Part shown: positions 24,581 through 33,555 of the stretch, in pieces
Layout: each line of letters begins with the position of its first letter
Position numbering within the stretch: the first letter of the stretch is position 1
Position numbers and translations under genes: made by a program
Assembly: GCA_963697975.1 (NCBI GenBank)
Contig: OY969111.1
Coordinates: forward strand, 620,001 to 684,000
Length of the DNA stretch: 64,000 nucleotides
DNA from: QHXM01 sp963697975
GTDB taxonomy: Bacteria > Acidobacteriota > Blastocatellia > Pyrinomonadales > Pyrinomonadaceae
Reading direction: 5' to 3'
Notes under the pieces: generated by a model
Told to the model about the DNA's origin: nothing
The model's database searches: none
What the model saw: the letters and a program-made list of their open reading frames with translations, nothing else

Positions 24581-25244
24581 TCTCTTCGCCTTCCTCTTCG
24601 CCTTCCTTCTTGCCCTTGCCGATAACTTCGGGTTCGGCTGACTCTTCCTCAGCGGCAGGCGCTTCAACCGGCTCTTCGCGCATGATGCCGACTGTGGCAA
24701 TCGCCGTTTCCGGGTCGTTGAGAATCTCTATGTTCTCGTCAACCGGAATATCCGAGACGTGCAGCACCTCGTGGGCTTGCAAACTCGTCACATCCAGATT
24801 GATCGCATCAGGGATGTTGCGCGGGTCGCAGCGGATTTCGATGTCGCGTAAGAGTTGTTCGAGGACGCCCTCTTCTTCACGAACTCCGTATGGCTCGCCA
24901 ACAAGGTGCAGAGGCACCGTGACTTCGATCTTCTGTCCCTTGACCAGCCTCTTCAAATCGGCGTGAACAAGGCGACTACTGACAGGATCAATCTGCCGGT
25001 CGTGGAACATCACCTCGCTTGGGCCAACACCTTCAACGTCGAGCGTGAAGATGCTGTTGTGCCCTGCGTCCGAACGAAGAATCGCCGCCAGTTCACGAAG
25101 CGGAGCCATAGCCGAAACAGGTTCGCCCTCGCCGCCGTAGACCGTGACGGGAACGAAGCCTTCGTGCCGCGCGCGGCGCGCATCATTTTTGCCGCGTCCC
25201 TCTCTTTTGGTCGCGCGCACTGTAATCTCTTTTCTCTCTGCCAT
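24576..25244 (-). CDS. rplY: 50S ribosomal protein bL25 (Ctc type)
   Basis: bL25 binds 5S rRNA. The ATG at 25244 gives 222 residues and is preceded by AGGA at a suitable distance. The 5S-binding domain runs over the first 95 residues (VRATKREGRGKNDARRARHEGFVPVTVYG, FHDRQIDPVSSRLVHADLKRL). A second beta domain (VPLHLVGEPYGVREEEGVLEQ) and an acidic C-terminal tail follow, as in long Ctc proteins. The prs-rplY-pth order is common in bacteria. Confidence 0.95.
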   Translation of the reverse strand: MAERKEITVRATKREGRGKNDARRARHEGFVPVTVYGGEGEPVSAMAPLRELAAILRSDAGHNSIFTLDVEGVGPSEVMFHDRQIDPVSSRLVHADLKRLVKGQKIEVTVPLHLVGEPYGVREEEGVLEQLLRDIEIRCDPRNIPDAINLDVTSLQAHEVLHVSDIPVDENIEILNDPETAIATVGIMREEPVEAPAAEEESAEPEVIGKGKKEGEEEGEEK

Positions 25245-25287
25245 AATTTTTCCTACTCGCTCTCTCTCGAAAATAAGTGTTTGCCCT

Positions 25288-26236
25288 TCAGACGAAGAGC
25301 GAGGAGACGCTTGTCTCCTCATGGATCGACTTGATCGCTTTCGCCAGGAGCGGTGCGATACTCAAAACCGTGACGTTCTCCATCTCACAGGCGTCGCCGC
25401 GTAACGGGATGGTGTTCGTCACGACAATCTGCTCGATTTCCGAATTCGCCAGCTTTTCGCAGGCGTTTCCAGACAAAACCGGATGCGTGAAACAGGCGTG
25501 GATGCGCTCAGCCCCGTTCTTTTTCAAGGCGCTTGCCACCTTCGTCAAAGAACCACCCGTGTCGCACATATCGTCAACAATCAAACAACTGCGACCGCGC
25601 ACATCGCCGACGACGTTCATCACCTCCGCGACGTTCGCCTTCTCGCGCCGCTTGTCACACAAAGCAAGTTCGGCGTTCAAGCGTTTCGCATAGGCGCGTG
25701 CGCGCTCTGCGCCGCCGGTATCGGGCGCAACCACTGTCAGGTTCGGCAACGGGTTATCCTGATAATGGCCGATCATCACCGGAGCGGAGTAAAGGTGGTC
25801 TACCGGAATATCAAAGAAGCCCTGAATCTGCGCCGCGTGTAAATCTATTGTCAGGACGCGCTGTGCGCCTGCGGTCGCAATCAGATTCGCCACCATCTTG
25901 GCGGCAATTGGCACGCGCGGGCGATCTTTTTTATCAGAGCGCGCATAGCCGTAATACGGAATCACCGCCGTCACGCGCTCGGCTGATGAGCGACGGAACG
26001 CGTCGAGCATCACCAGCAACTCCATCAGGTGCGAATCCGTCGGCGGGCACGTTGGCTGCACGATAAAGATATCGCCGCCGCGCACGTTCTCGTCAATCTG
26101 AAAGTTAAACTCCCCGTCAGAAAAAACGCTCCGCGATGGCGCGCCCCGGATCGCAACTCAGATAATGACAAATCTCTTCGGCCAGCACGCGATTCGCCGT
26201 GCCTGAGAAAACTTTGATGCCGCCGGTTGTGCTCAT
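25288..26236 (-). pseudogene. prs: Ribose-phosphate pyrophosphokinase with a single-base frameshift
   Basis: The enzyme makes PRPP from ribose-5-phosphate and ATP. From the ATG at 26236 the frame reads TTGGIKVFSGTANRVLAEEI up to AERF, then hits TGA at 26117-26119. Removing one T from the run of six (complement of 26121-26126) restores FSDGEFNFQIDENVRGGDIFIVQP and the rest of the protein. PYYGYARSDKK, the PRPP loop LIVDDMCDTGGSL and about 315 residues in total make it otherwise complete. Since prs is usually essential, a sequencing error or slippage on the T run is more likely than true loss. The pseudogene type only records the break. Confidence 0.85.
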
Positions 26237-26240
26237 AAAC

Positions 26241-26303
26241 TCAGTGATAGGTGATAGGTGATAGGATAAGAGCGTTTCTCTTATCACCCATCACCTATCA
26301 CTG
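26241..26303. repeat. Heptad inverted-repeat element (word GTGATAG)
   Basis: GTGATAG three times (26244-26264) faces CATCACC and CTATCAC words (26279-26303), with a short loop. It lies between the prs start codon and the tRNA-Gln 3' end. Confidence 0.92.
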
Positions 26304-26309
26304 CTCTTC

Positions 26310-26384
26310 TGGCTGGGGCGGAAGGATTCGAACCTACGAATGCCGGATCCAAAGACCGGTGCCTTACCACTTGGCGACGCCCCA
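26310..26384 (-). tRNA. tRNA-Gln (anticodon TTG)
   Basis: The minus strand folds as a 75-nt tRNA with encoded CCA. The acceptor TGGGGCG pairs with CGCCCCA and starts with the weak T-A pair typical of tRNA-Gln. The D arm is CGCCAAGTGGTAAGGC, the anticodon loop CTTTGGA gives anticodon TTG, and the T arm is GTAGGTTCGAATCCTTC. The last anticodon-stem pair is T-T. It lies between ispE and prs. Confidence 0.95.
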
Positions 26385-26402
26385 AGATCAACTATCTAAT
26401 CG

Positions 26403-27380
26403 TTACTTTCGCTCGCTCAAAGAAGCTGCACACGCGCCGAGCGATGCCAGATAAGCTTGGCGTGTGAGCGTCGCGCATGGAAACGTGCGCCACTCGCTTT
26501 CCTTCTTCAGCGTCTCAATCGCACGTGCTCGCGCTTCCTCGTTTTCAAAGACTCCAAAGACGCTTGAGCCGCTTCCCGCGAGCAGGGCGCTGCGTGCGCC
26601 CAAGTCAAGCAGGGCATCTTTCGCGCGCTCGATTTCCGGTTTCAGGGGGAAGACGACCGGCTCAAAGTCATTGTGCAGTGCAATAGGATAAGAATCTGTA
26701 AATTGCTCGTCTGCACGAGAAATAGAGAGAATAATGTCGCTCTCAACCTTTGTCAAGGCGGGGGAGTTGAGAGCTTTGAACGCTTCAACGGTCGAGACTT
26801 TCGCCGCAGGCTTTACAATCAACAGGTGTTCTGCGACCGCTTCATTGATTGGTGAAACCTCAGTTCCCAGCCCCGTGCCCAGAGCAGTTCCACCAGTCAG
26901 AAAGAATGGCACGTCTGCGCCCAAGTCAGCGCCAATCGCTACAAGTTCCCGCCTGCTTGTCTTGATTTCCCAGAGATGCGCGAGGCCGATGAGGGTAATG
27001 GCAGCATTTGACGACCCGCCGCCGAGACCGGCCTCCACCGGAATCACCTTTTCCAGATGAATCGAAGCTCCCGCACGAATTCCGCGCCTGTTTCTGAGGG
27101 CAACAGCCGCACGTAAAATCAGATTGCTTTCGTCAACCGGGATGTGTGGTGAGTCTGAGGTGAGATGGAGATTGTCATCATCGCGCGGCGCGAATCTCAG
27201 CTTATCGTGGAGCGTGACGGTTTGAAAGATGGTGCGAAGCTCGTGAAACCCGTCGGCGCGGCGACCAAGCACGCGAAGCCGCCAGTTAATCTTGGCAAAC
27301 GATAAAAGCGTGAAAGCGTCCTCAGACACTTCGGGCGGCTGACCTTTCAAATGTGAAGCGCCAGCCGCCCTTAGATTCAT
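26403..27380 (-). CDS. ispE: 4-diphosphocytidyl-2-C-methyl-D-erythritol kinase
   Basis: The GHMP-family kinase phosphorylates CDP-methylerythritol in the MEP pathway. The 325 residues show SFAKINWRLRVLGRRADGFHEL near the start, the ATP-binding PVEAGLGGGSSNAA, and LLAGSGSSVFGVF near the C-terminus. The first 25 residues before the conserved SFAKIN are an extension, so a later start is possible. It precedes tRNA-Gln and prs, as in many bacteria. Confidence 0.95.
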   Translation of the reverse strand: MNLRAAGASHLKGQPPEVSEDAFTLLSFAKINWRLRVLGRRADGFHELRTIFQTVTLHDKLRFAPRDDDNLHLTSDSPHIPVDESNLILRAAVALRNRRGIRAGASIHLEKVIPVEAGLGGGSSNAAITLIGLAHLWEIKTSRRELVAIGADLGADVPFFLTGGTALGTGLGTEVSPINEAVAEHLLIVKPAAKVSTVEAFKALNSPALTKVESDIILSISRADEQFTDSYPIALHNDFEPVVFPLKPEIERAKDALLDLGARSALLAGSGSSVFGVFENEEARARAIETLKKESEWRTFPCATLTRQAYLASLGACAASLSERK

Positions 27381-27399
27381 CTCAAGACTTTGGGCACGC

Positions 27400-28035
27400 T
27401 TAGCGCATGATGAAAACCTGTGTCAAATAAACGCGTCCATCCGCCGTGCGTGCGACGCCAATACCCGAGTGCGTAAAAAGCCCCCGCAGGATGTTGGCGC
27501 GGTGCTTCGACGAATGCATCCACTGATCTACGGCTACTCCAACCGGATCATTGTGTCCCTGATTATACGCGATGTTTTCGCCCAGAGACCTCCACATGAT
27601 GCCCCCCGCCGTCACGCGATCCAACAAATTGCCGTCCGGCCCCTCATGGTCGAAGAAATTGCGACGCCCCATATTCTCGGAATGAAGCCGCGCCACACGG
27701 CACAACTCGCCATCCCAGACGAGAGGCTGTAAGCCATTCTTAGCGCGTTCCGAGTTGATTAAGTTGAAAGCCTGACGCTCAAGGCTGTTGGCAGCAACCG
27801 GCGCGCTCGAAGCGGCGACCACCGCAGCCGGACGAGCGCTCATGCGGTGCTGCGTCTGCTGCGGCTCGGCTGAACGCGAGCTTGTAATCAGACGCGCGAC
27901 AGGGCGACCGGAAGGCGATTGAGCAAGACCCTCAATCGAGGTTGCAGCTAAAAAGGCGAAAGCGAGCGAACAGAGGAAAGCCAGGCTGGCAGACCTGCTC
28001 ACACCAATCCGGGGGAACAAATTGTAACGGCTCAT
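27400..28035 (-). CDS. Secreted CAP/SCP-domain protein
   Basis: The 211-residue protein (start ATG 28035) has an N-terminal hydrophobic signal segment, a Ser/Ala-rich linker, and a CAP domain from about residue 90: FNLINSERAKNGLQPLVWDGELCRVARLHSENM, FDHEGPDGN, SLGENIAYNQG and WMHSSKHRANIL. CAP proteins are extracellular and of diverse, often unknown function. A GTG at 28080 would add 15 basic residues but has no better ribosome-binding site. A promoter-like pair and a GC-rich leader lie upstream. Confidence 0.88.
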   Translation of the reverse strand: MSRYNLFPRIGVSRSASLAFLCSLAFAFLAATSIEGLAQSPSGRPVARLITSSRSAEPQQTQHRMSARPAAVVAASSAPVAANSLERQAFNLINSERAKNGLQPLVWDGELCRVARLHSENMGRRNFFDHEGPDGNLLDRVTAGGIMWRSLGENIAYNQGHNDPVGVAVDQWMHSSKHRANILRGLFTHSGIGVARTADGRVYLTQVFIMR

Positions 28036-28146
28036 CAGGGGAACTTTCTTTCGGAGTCGCCCGCCGGGGCGCTTCCGCACAGGGCCGTGAGATAGCTTAT
28101 TAAACCTGACCGCGCTTGGGGCTGGCGGCCTTCAAATGACATTCAG

Positions 28147-28176
28147 ATAATAGCAAACAGAGTTTAACTCAATCAA
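28147..28176 (-). promoter_or_regulatory. Candidate sigma-70-type promoter for the CAP-domain gene
   Basis: On the minus strand a TTGATT box (28176-28171) is followed after 18 nt by TATTAT (28152-28147), with TGC just before it. The implied transcript has a leader of about 105 nt that is GC-rich and can pair with itself (CGGA/TCCG around 28045-28075). No known riboswitch is recognised. The rest of 28036-28347 holds no gene. Confidence 0.4.
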
Positions 28177-28347
28177 CCATTATTTCGTTTCGATTGCAAT
28201 AAAAGGCAGAGGCACGCACCGGAGAGGGCGCCTTCTAAAGTTAAATAGCATCGATGCAGAGTTTATCCTGTTGGGGAGAGACTTAAGAAATCTCTCAAGT
28301 GAGGAGATTAGCCCAGGCTAAACGATATGGGATGGCCTTCCGGCCTG

Positions 28348-30414
28348 TTACTCCTGTGTTTTGCCGTCCAGTTTAGCTCTTAATCTGGCAATATCCGTTG
28401 GCTCAATCACCAGCGAGAGAGCTTTTTGCCAGGCGGCTCGCGCCAGTTCGAGTTTGCCTTGGCGCTGGTAGAGGTCGCCCAGATGCTCATGGATGGCGAC
28501 AGACGAAGCATTGCGCCGGGCAGCCTCTTTCAAATGGCGCTCGGCCTCGTCGAGCTTGCCGAGTTTGAAATAAGCCCAGCCGAGGCTGTCCAGAAACGAA
28601 GAGTTGGTCGGGTTGGAACGCACGGCGCGCTGAATCATCTCCAGGGCTTCCGTGAGCCGCTCGTTGCGCTCGACCAGAAAGTAGCCCAGATTATTCAGCG
28701 CGGTCGCATTGTTCGGGTCTCCGGCGAGGATGCGGCGTAAGGATTCCTCCGAGCCTTTGAGGTCGCCTGCGCGCTCCTGCGCTGAAGAGAGCGTAATTAA
28801 CGCGGCCTCGGTCATGTCCGGTCTTCCAGCCGGAGCAAGCTCAAGCGCTTTACGCGCCGCCACGACCGCATCGGCTGCGCGCGTAGATTGAAGATAAAGA
28901 GCCGAAATCACCAGATACTCATCGAAGTCATCAACAGAGCCTTTGAGCAACGTCCGCAAGAGCGCTACTCCCTCGTCAACTCGACCCATGTCGGCAAGCG
29001 TCTGGGCTTCAAGGCGCAGGAAACCCGTTTGTTCGGGATAACGCTGGCGCGCGGCGCGGATGGCCTGAAGAGCTTCGCTTTTCTTACCCTGATCGCGCAG
29101 GAAAGCAATCTGTTGCGCGTCCGGCGTGGGATCGTCTTTGCCGAGCAGTCGCCGCATCCGCTCGATGGTCGCGGCTGTCTCACCGACGCGCCCGGCCCTC
29201 TTATTAACCTCTATGATTCTTTGCAGGAGTCTCGTCGCCACCAACTTTTCATCATCGGTCGTCAGCGGTGCATCACCAATGCCGAGGTCTTTGAGTTGTT
29301 CCTCGTAAACGGCAATCGCGTCCGTGTAGCGCAGAGCATCCATGTAAAGCTGCGCAAGAGAAGTACGCAGCATTTGCTGCTCTCGATCCCCTTTCGGCTG
29401 GCGATTGATTGCGGCGCGCAAGGTGGCAGCCGCTTCGTCTATGCGGCCTGCGCGCGCTTGAACTCGCGCGAGTAGCTCTGTGGTAGCAATGTTCGTCGGA
29501 TCGGCAGCAACCATGCGCTGCAATTCCGCAATAGCGAGCTTGTCGTCAATGCCGCCCGTTTCTAAAGCTTGAGCTAATAGCTCCGCGTACTCCTTGTTCT
29601 CCGGGTTGAGCGCGATGGCGCGGCGAATCGAGGCGAGCGCTTCAGGGGCGCGACCGGCGGCGAGCAATGCTTCGCCCAGCCGCGCGGCGGCAGCGTCGGA
29701 TGAAAGCTCGCGGCTCGTGATGTACTGGAAAAAGCGTCCCTCCGAAGAAGCCGGGGCAGCAGCCCATCGTGTCCAGGCGTCCAAAGCCTCCTGCGTTTTC
29801 CCGGTCAGGTGATAGAACTCTCCCAGCAAGGCCCACGCTTCAGCATTGTTGCTATCAAGCCGCACGACCTCTTTCAATTCTTTGATTGCCTGCTCGGCAA
29901 ACGGGCGGTTCAGGCTGCCCTCGCGCAAGCCGCTCCTGATTGTGTAGACGCGGGAAAGGATGTGGTGCGCGCCGAAGTTGTCAGGGTCGATTCGTGTGGC
30001 GTTCGCGCCTTCACGGGTGGCGGTCTCGAAATCCTGTGGGGGATAGTAGAAAGCAATTTCGGCCAACGCCGTATGCGCTTCGGCGAGTTTCGGGTCGAGC
30101 GTCGCGGCTTGCTGAAACGCTTCTTTTGCCAGACGTAAAACTTCGCTTGTCCCGGAGCGTCTCAATTCGGAGAGATAGCGTTGACCTTCGAGCAGCTTGG
30201 CGTAAGCCTGTGCGCGTCGTTCGCGTTCTGTTCCTCCCTGCTGTTGCGTTGCGGAAGAAGAAGACGAAGCGTTCTTATCCTGCGCTGGCTTTGAGACGGC
30301 AGCAGGAGCCGGAGCAGAAGGCTGCCCGTGCGCGCTCTGTTCTGTCTGGTGAAAGACAGTCAAAACAAATACGAGGAGCAAAGCCCTTGCAATGCGAGAA
30401 ACAAGAAACTTCAC
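28348..30414 (-). CDS. Exported TPR-repeat protein
   Basis: The 688 residues begin with a signal peptide (about 1-30) and a low-complexity Ala/Ser/Gln linker. Many tetratricopeptide repeats follow to the C-terminus, for example AKEAFQQAATLDPKLAEAHTALAEIAFYYP and SSFLDSLGWAYFKLGKLDEAERHLKEAARRN. TPR arrays are protein-interaction scaffolds. The localisation suggests a periplasmic or envelope role, but no specific function can be assigned. The start overlaps the upstream membrane protein gene by 4 nt, so the two are coupled. Confidence 0.88.
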   Translation of the reverse strand: MKFLVSRIARALLLVFVLTVFHQTEQSAHGQPSAPAPAAVSKPAQDKNASSSSSATQQQGGTERERRAQAYAKLLEGQRYLSELRRSGTSEVLRLAKEAFQQAATLDPKLAEAHTALAEIAFYYPPQDFETATREGANATRIDPDNFGAHHILSRVYTIRSGLREGSLNRPFAEQAIKELKEVVRLDSNNAEAWALLGEFYHLTGKTQEALDAWTRWAAAPASSEGRFFQYITSRELSSDAAAARLGEALLAAGRAPEALASIRRAIALNPENKEYAELLAQALETGGIDDKLAIAELQRMVAADPTNIATTELLARVQARAGRIDEAAATLRAAINRQPKGDREQQMLRTSLAQLYMDALRYTDAIAVYEEQLKDLGIGDAPLTTDDEKLVATRLLQRIIEVNKRAGRVGETAATIERMRRLLGKDDPTPDAQQIAFLRDQGKKSEALQAIRAARQRYPEQTGFLRLEAQTLADMGRVDEGVALLRTLLKGSVDDFDEYLVISALYLQSTRAADAVVAARKALELAPAGRPDMTEAALITLSSAQERAGDLKGSEESLRRILAGDPNNATALNNLGYFLVERNERLTEALEMIQRAVRSNPTNSSFLDSLGWAYFKLGKLDEAERHLKEAARRNASSVAIHEHLGDLYQRQGKLELARAAWQKALSLVIEPTDIARLRAKLDGKTQE

Positions 30415-30926
30415 GCGACCGTTCCTTCCGCGGGTGAGTCGTCCGCATCATTCGACTGCTCAATTGCCTGCACCAGACGCTGCCAGGCGGGTCGCTGTGG
30501 ATAAGCATAAAGAAGCACGATTGTCGCCACACCTCCGGCGCGGAGCATGTCGTACTTATTGCCCGTTATAATCATCACCATAAAGCCCATCAGCGCGATT
30601 GCGCCGCCGATGAAAGCGACCTGAATGGTCGTTCCCTGCAACGCCGCCAGCAGCCCCGACATGCCGCGCAAAGCAGCTATGTCGCGCAAACGCATTGTCT
30701 GAAATCTCGTCCGTCGTAAGACAAATGATCCGAGTCCGAAGATTAGAATAGCAATCCACAGTGCCATGGCCAGCGCAGGGTCGCCGGGGCGATGAAGTGA
30801 TTCGGAGGAGACGAAACCGATGATGACGAGCGCGATGGTCAATCCAAGCAGCGCGCCAACCACCATCGCCGCCGTGCGATGACGACGCGCCAACTCTACC
30901 TGGATGCTTTCGGATTTTTCCGCCAT
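30411..30926 (-). CDS. Membrane protein of unknown function
   Basis: The 171 residues contain four to five hydrophobic segments (about 20-40, 52-72, 95-120, 125-145), short charged loops and an acidic C-terminal tail (SNDADDSPAEGTV). No family is recognised. Its stop codon overlaps the start of the TPR gene (ATGA), so it probably acts with, or is simply co-expressed with, that exported protein. Confidence 0.75.
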   Translation of the reverse strand: MAEKSESIQVELARRHRTAAMVVGALLGLTIALVIIGFVSSESLHRPGDPALAMALWIAILIFGLGSFVLRRTRFQTMRLRDIAALRGMSGLLAALQGTTIQVAFIGGAIALMGFMVMIITGNKYDMLRAGGVATIVLLYAYPQRPAWQRLVQAIEQSNDADDSPAEGTVA

Positions 30927-30944
30927 GTTAGTTTATTGCATCCC

Positions 30945-31013
30945 TAGAGCGGCTTGCGAATCAGTGTACGGCAGGCTGAGAGCCTGCCGTACATTCAATC
31001 CAAACTCGCTCTA
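30945..31013. repeat. Nested palindromic hairpin with outer inverted repeat
   Basis: A perfect 13-bp inverted repeat (TGTACGGCAGGCT at 30965-30977 with its complement at 30981-30993, 3-nt loop) is nested within an outer TAGAGCG/CGCTCTA pair (30945-30951 and 31007-31013). It lies upstream of the membrane protein gene. It could be a short palindromic element or a regulatory structure. Confidence 0.7.
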
Positions 31014-31092
31014 AAGATCGCATGAACGAAATTCTAACACCCGCCTTTCATCACTAGCAAACGAACGCTTCTGCTCCCGGCTTCTTGCAACA

Positions 31093-31127
31093 GCGCCCCG
31101 TGTTCATTTTCATGAAGCACGGGGCGC
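31093..31127 (-). terminator. GC-rich hairpin after the BamD-like gene
   Basis: A 10-bp perfect stem GCGCCCCGTG/CACGGGGCGC with a 15-nt loop lies about 70 nt beyond the stop of the BamD-like gene. No strong T tract follows, so it is only a possible terminator. Confidence 0.45.
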
Positions 31128-31199
31128 AGTCGTCAAAGTCCTTATCGTCATGCCACCGGATGAGATTCAAACTGGCGGCATGTTCGTTGTCAGGAGCTT

Positions 31200-32783
31200 T
31201 TACGGGTTAGGGACAGTCTGCGTCGCGGGAGCAGTTGTCGCAGGCGTGGTTTGTGGTGCTGTTGACGGAGCGGGCGTCGGCTTGGCCGGAGCTTTGCCGG
31301 GCGTCGAAGTGGTCCCTTGCGGGAACGTGCGCGCTGGCTGGCGGCGTTGCTCGACAGGCACGGGAGTTACCGTGCGAAGCTGTCCCTGATTAACGATGGC
31401 TTCGTCTATCAAATCGCCTCCGGTCTTGCCATCTTTGCTAATCAGCACGCCGTTGTTGTTGACCGTGACGTGAGCCGTTCCGATGACCTCGGTCAAGAGC
31501 TTTGCCATCATCCCCGGTCGCTCAGGCTTCGGCATCGTGCCCTTAATCTCGTCGGGCGCTGGAATGGGCGCGCCGATCTTGCTCAGCTCCTCGCGCGATT
31601 TCTCCGCGAAATCGCCATTCGGATAATCACGCGCAACCATCGAGAAATACTTTGCGGCTTCATCCGGCTCTTCTTCCTGGATGTACAGGTCGCCCAACAT
31701 AAAGAGGACTTCGTCCATGTAGGAAAAGTTCGGATACTTCTCGACGATTTCACGCAGCCTTGATTGTGCGCCCTTCGGACCAGTGAGGCCGCGATAAAAC
31801 CTGTCACGGTAGAAACGCGCAACTTGCAGACTATGCATGCCGAGATTTTCCTGAACTTCGTTGAGGCGCTGAACAACCTGAGCACGCAAAGGCGTGTTGG
31901 GGAATTGCTGCAAGACAGCCTTCAAACGCTGCTCGGCTTTGCGCGCGCGAGTCACGTCGCGGTTAGCCAGACCCATCTGGCGCATTTCGGCTTCGGCTTC
32001 CTTCAGCATCACGCGATCCGACAAGGGGTCGGTCGGAAAGAATGTCCGCCAGTCCTGATAAGCCTGCGCCGCCTGAATGAGCGCAGATGTCGTGCCTTCG
32101 AGATAGAAGGAATCGGCGATGGCCAGCTTGGACAAAGGCAGGAACGGAGAATCAGGATAGGTGGTGATGATCGTGTTGAAGAGCAGACGACCCGTGTCGT
32201 AGTTTCCTTTACGCACCTCTTTGGCCGCCACTTCAAAAAGCTCGCGGTCACGTCCCGGCGAAACCTCTTGGGTCAAATCAGCATACTTGTCATCACCGCC
32301 GCCACCGCCGAAGATGCCGAGGAACTTTTTCTTTTTCTTCTTCTCTGTAGAGGCAACATTGCCGCTTGAGCTTCGAGCGTTGGCGGTCGCCTGCAAGCCA
32401 GCCTGAACGCGTGTGTTCAACTCGGTGATGGCGGTTTCGAGCTTTGTCAGATCGCCGCTCTCGACGCGCTCGGCGCGATCATACTTGGCGCGCAGGTCGT
32501 TGACTTCGGACAGCACGGAACTGGCTTCCTGCTCCAACCCGCGCAGCCGGATGCCCGGATCGTCGGGGTTCGCTTTTTCATCCTTTTTGTCGCCGCTATC
32601 CTTCGAGTTCATCGAAGCGAGCGCGCTATTAAGCGAACGACGCATTGACTCCAACTTCGAGCGCATTATATCCATGCGCTGCACAGGCGTGCCCTCACCC
32701 GCGTTCTGAGCCATTGCCGCCACGCCACAACCGAAAATAAGAATCGCGCCCAGAATGAGCGATGCAATATTGCGAGAATACAT
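31200..32783 (-). CDS. BamD/YfiO-like TPR protein
   Basis: The 527-residue exported protein starts at the ATG at 32783, which has GGAGG 8 nt upstream; in-frame sequence before it is repeat. A signal segment (about 1-25) is followed by a coiled-coil region (40-150) and, from about residue 190, TPR units like those of outer membrane assembly factor BamD (ARFYRDRFYRGLTGPKGAQSRLREIVEKYPNFSYMDEVLFMLGDLYIQ). The C-terminal 70 residues are Pro/Thr/Ala-rich. An FGC near residue 19 might be a lipidation site. It probably acts in outer-membrane protein assembly, which is inference. Confidence 0.85.
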   Translation of the reverse strand: MYSRNIASLILGAILIFGCGVAAMAQNAGEGTPVQRMDIMRSKLESMRRSLNSALASMNSKDSGDKKDEKANPDDPGIRLRGLEQEASSVLSEVNDLRAKYDRAERVESGDLTKLETAITELNTRVQAGLQATANARSSSGNVASTEKKKKKKFLGIFGGGGGDDKYADLTQEVSPGRDRELFEVAAKEVRKGNYDTGRLLFNTIITTYPDSPFLPLSKLAIADSFYLEGTTSALIQAAQAYQDWRTFFPTDPLSDRVMLKEAEAEMRQMGLANRDVTRARKAEQRLKAVLQQFPNTPLRAQVVQRLNEVQENLGMHSLQVARFYRDRFYRGLTGPKGAQSRLREIVEKYPNFSYMDEVLFMLGDLYIQEEEPDEAAKYFSMVARDYPNGDFAEKSREELSKIGAPIPAPDEIKGTMPKPERPGMMAKLLTEVIGTAHVTVNNNGVLISKDGKTGGDLIDEAIVNQGQLRTVTPVPVEQRRQPARTFPQGTTSTPGKAPAKPTPAPSTAPQTTPATTAPATQTVPNP

Positions 32784-32802
32784 ATTAGAAAACCTCCACG
32801 AA

Positions 32803-32882
32803 CAGTGATGGGTAATAGGTGATAGGTGATAAGAAAGAACAAAGTTTTCTCTTATCACTTATCACCCATCACCTATCACTGT
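32803..32882. repeat. Heptad inverted-repeat element (word GTGATAG)
   Basis: GTGATGG-GTAATAG-GTGATAG-GTGATAA (32805-32832) faces CTTATCAC/CCATCAC/CTATCAC words (32850-32880). The loop has AAGAAAGAACAAAG. It occupies the gap between rpe and the BamD-like gene. Confidence 0.92.
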
Positions 32883-32884
32883 TT

Positions 32885-33547
32885 TTACGCCCATTGCACG
32901 GTCGCTTCGCGGAGTGCGCGAACGGCCTGCGCTGGGTCTGATTCATTAAAAACCGCCGAACCGGCGACGATGATCTCAGCACCGGCGGCTACTACGTCTG
33001 CGATGTTATTGCGGTCAATGCCGCCGTCTATTTCGATGCGAGTCTTCAAGCCTCGCTCATCAATCATACGCCGCAGGCGGCGCACCTTATCGAGCGATGT
33101 CTGGATAAATTTTTGTCCGCCGAAGCCCGGATTGACCGACATCAGCAGAACGTAATCGGCGAAAGGCAAAGCTTCTTCGAGCGCGACGAGCGGCGTTGCC
33201 GGATTGATCGCCACTCCTGCCAGCGCGCCTTTCTTCCTGATTCCTGTCAAAGTGCGATGCAGATGCGGGTCGATTTCCACGTGAACTGAAACCATCGAAG
33301 CGCCCGCTTCGACAAACTGCTCGGCATAAATGCCCGGCTCCGTAATCATCAGATGCGCGTCCAGGGGCAGTTGCGTTGCCTGTTTCAAGGCACGCACAAC
33401 GGGCAATCCGATGGTAATATTCGGCACGAAATGGCCATCCATCACGTCAACGTGAACGATACTCGCACCACCGCGCTCAATTGCGGCGATCTCTTCACCG
33501 AGCCGTGTGAAATCCGCTGACAGAATTGAAGGGGCTATTTCGACCAT
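32885..33547 (-). CDS. rpe: Ribulose-phosphate 3-epimerase
   Basis: This TIM-barrel enzyme of the pentose phosphate pathway interconverts ribulose-5-phosphate and xylulose-5-phosphate. The ATG at 33547 gives 220 residues, the family length. IAPSILSADFTRLGEE, VHVDVMDGHFVPNITIG, DAHLMI, LLMSVNPGFGGQKFI and EIDGGIDRNN carry the metal and phosphate ligands. In-frame sequence upstream of the ATG is repeat. It lies next to the PASTA protein and rsmB, an arrangement seen in many bacteria. Confidence 0.96.
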   Translation of the reverse strand: MVEIAPSILSADFTRLGEEIAAIERGGASIVHVDVMDGHFVPNITIGLPVVRALKQATQLPLDAHLMITEPGIYAEQFVEAGASMVSVHVEIDPHLHRTLTGIRKKGALAGVAINPATPLVALEEALPFADYVLLMSVNPGFGGQKFIQTSLDKVRRLRRMIDERGLKTRIEIDGGIDRNNIADVVAAGAEIIVAGSAVFNESDPAQAVRALREATVQWA

Positions 33548-33555
33548 CGAAAAAA

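Noticed and set aside
28036..28140. GC-rich leader as a known riboswitch (c-di-AMP, c-di-GMP, cobalamin)
   Set aside because: I tried to match the conserved cores of these classes by eye and none fits. Only a generic self-complementary leader can be supported.
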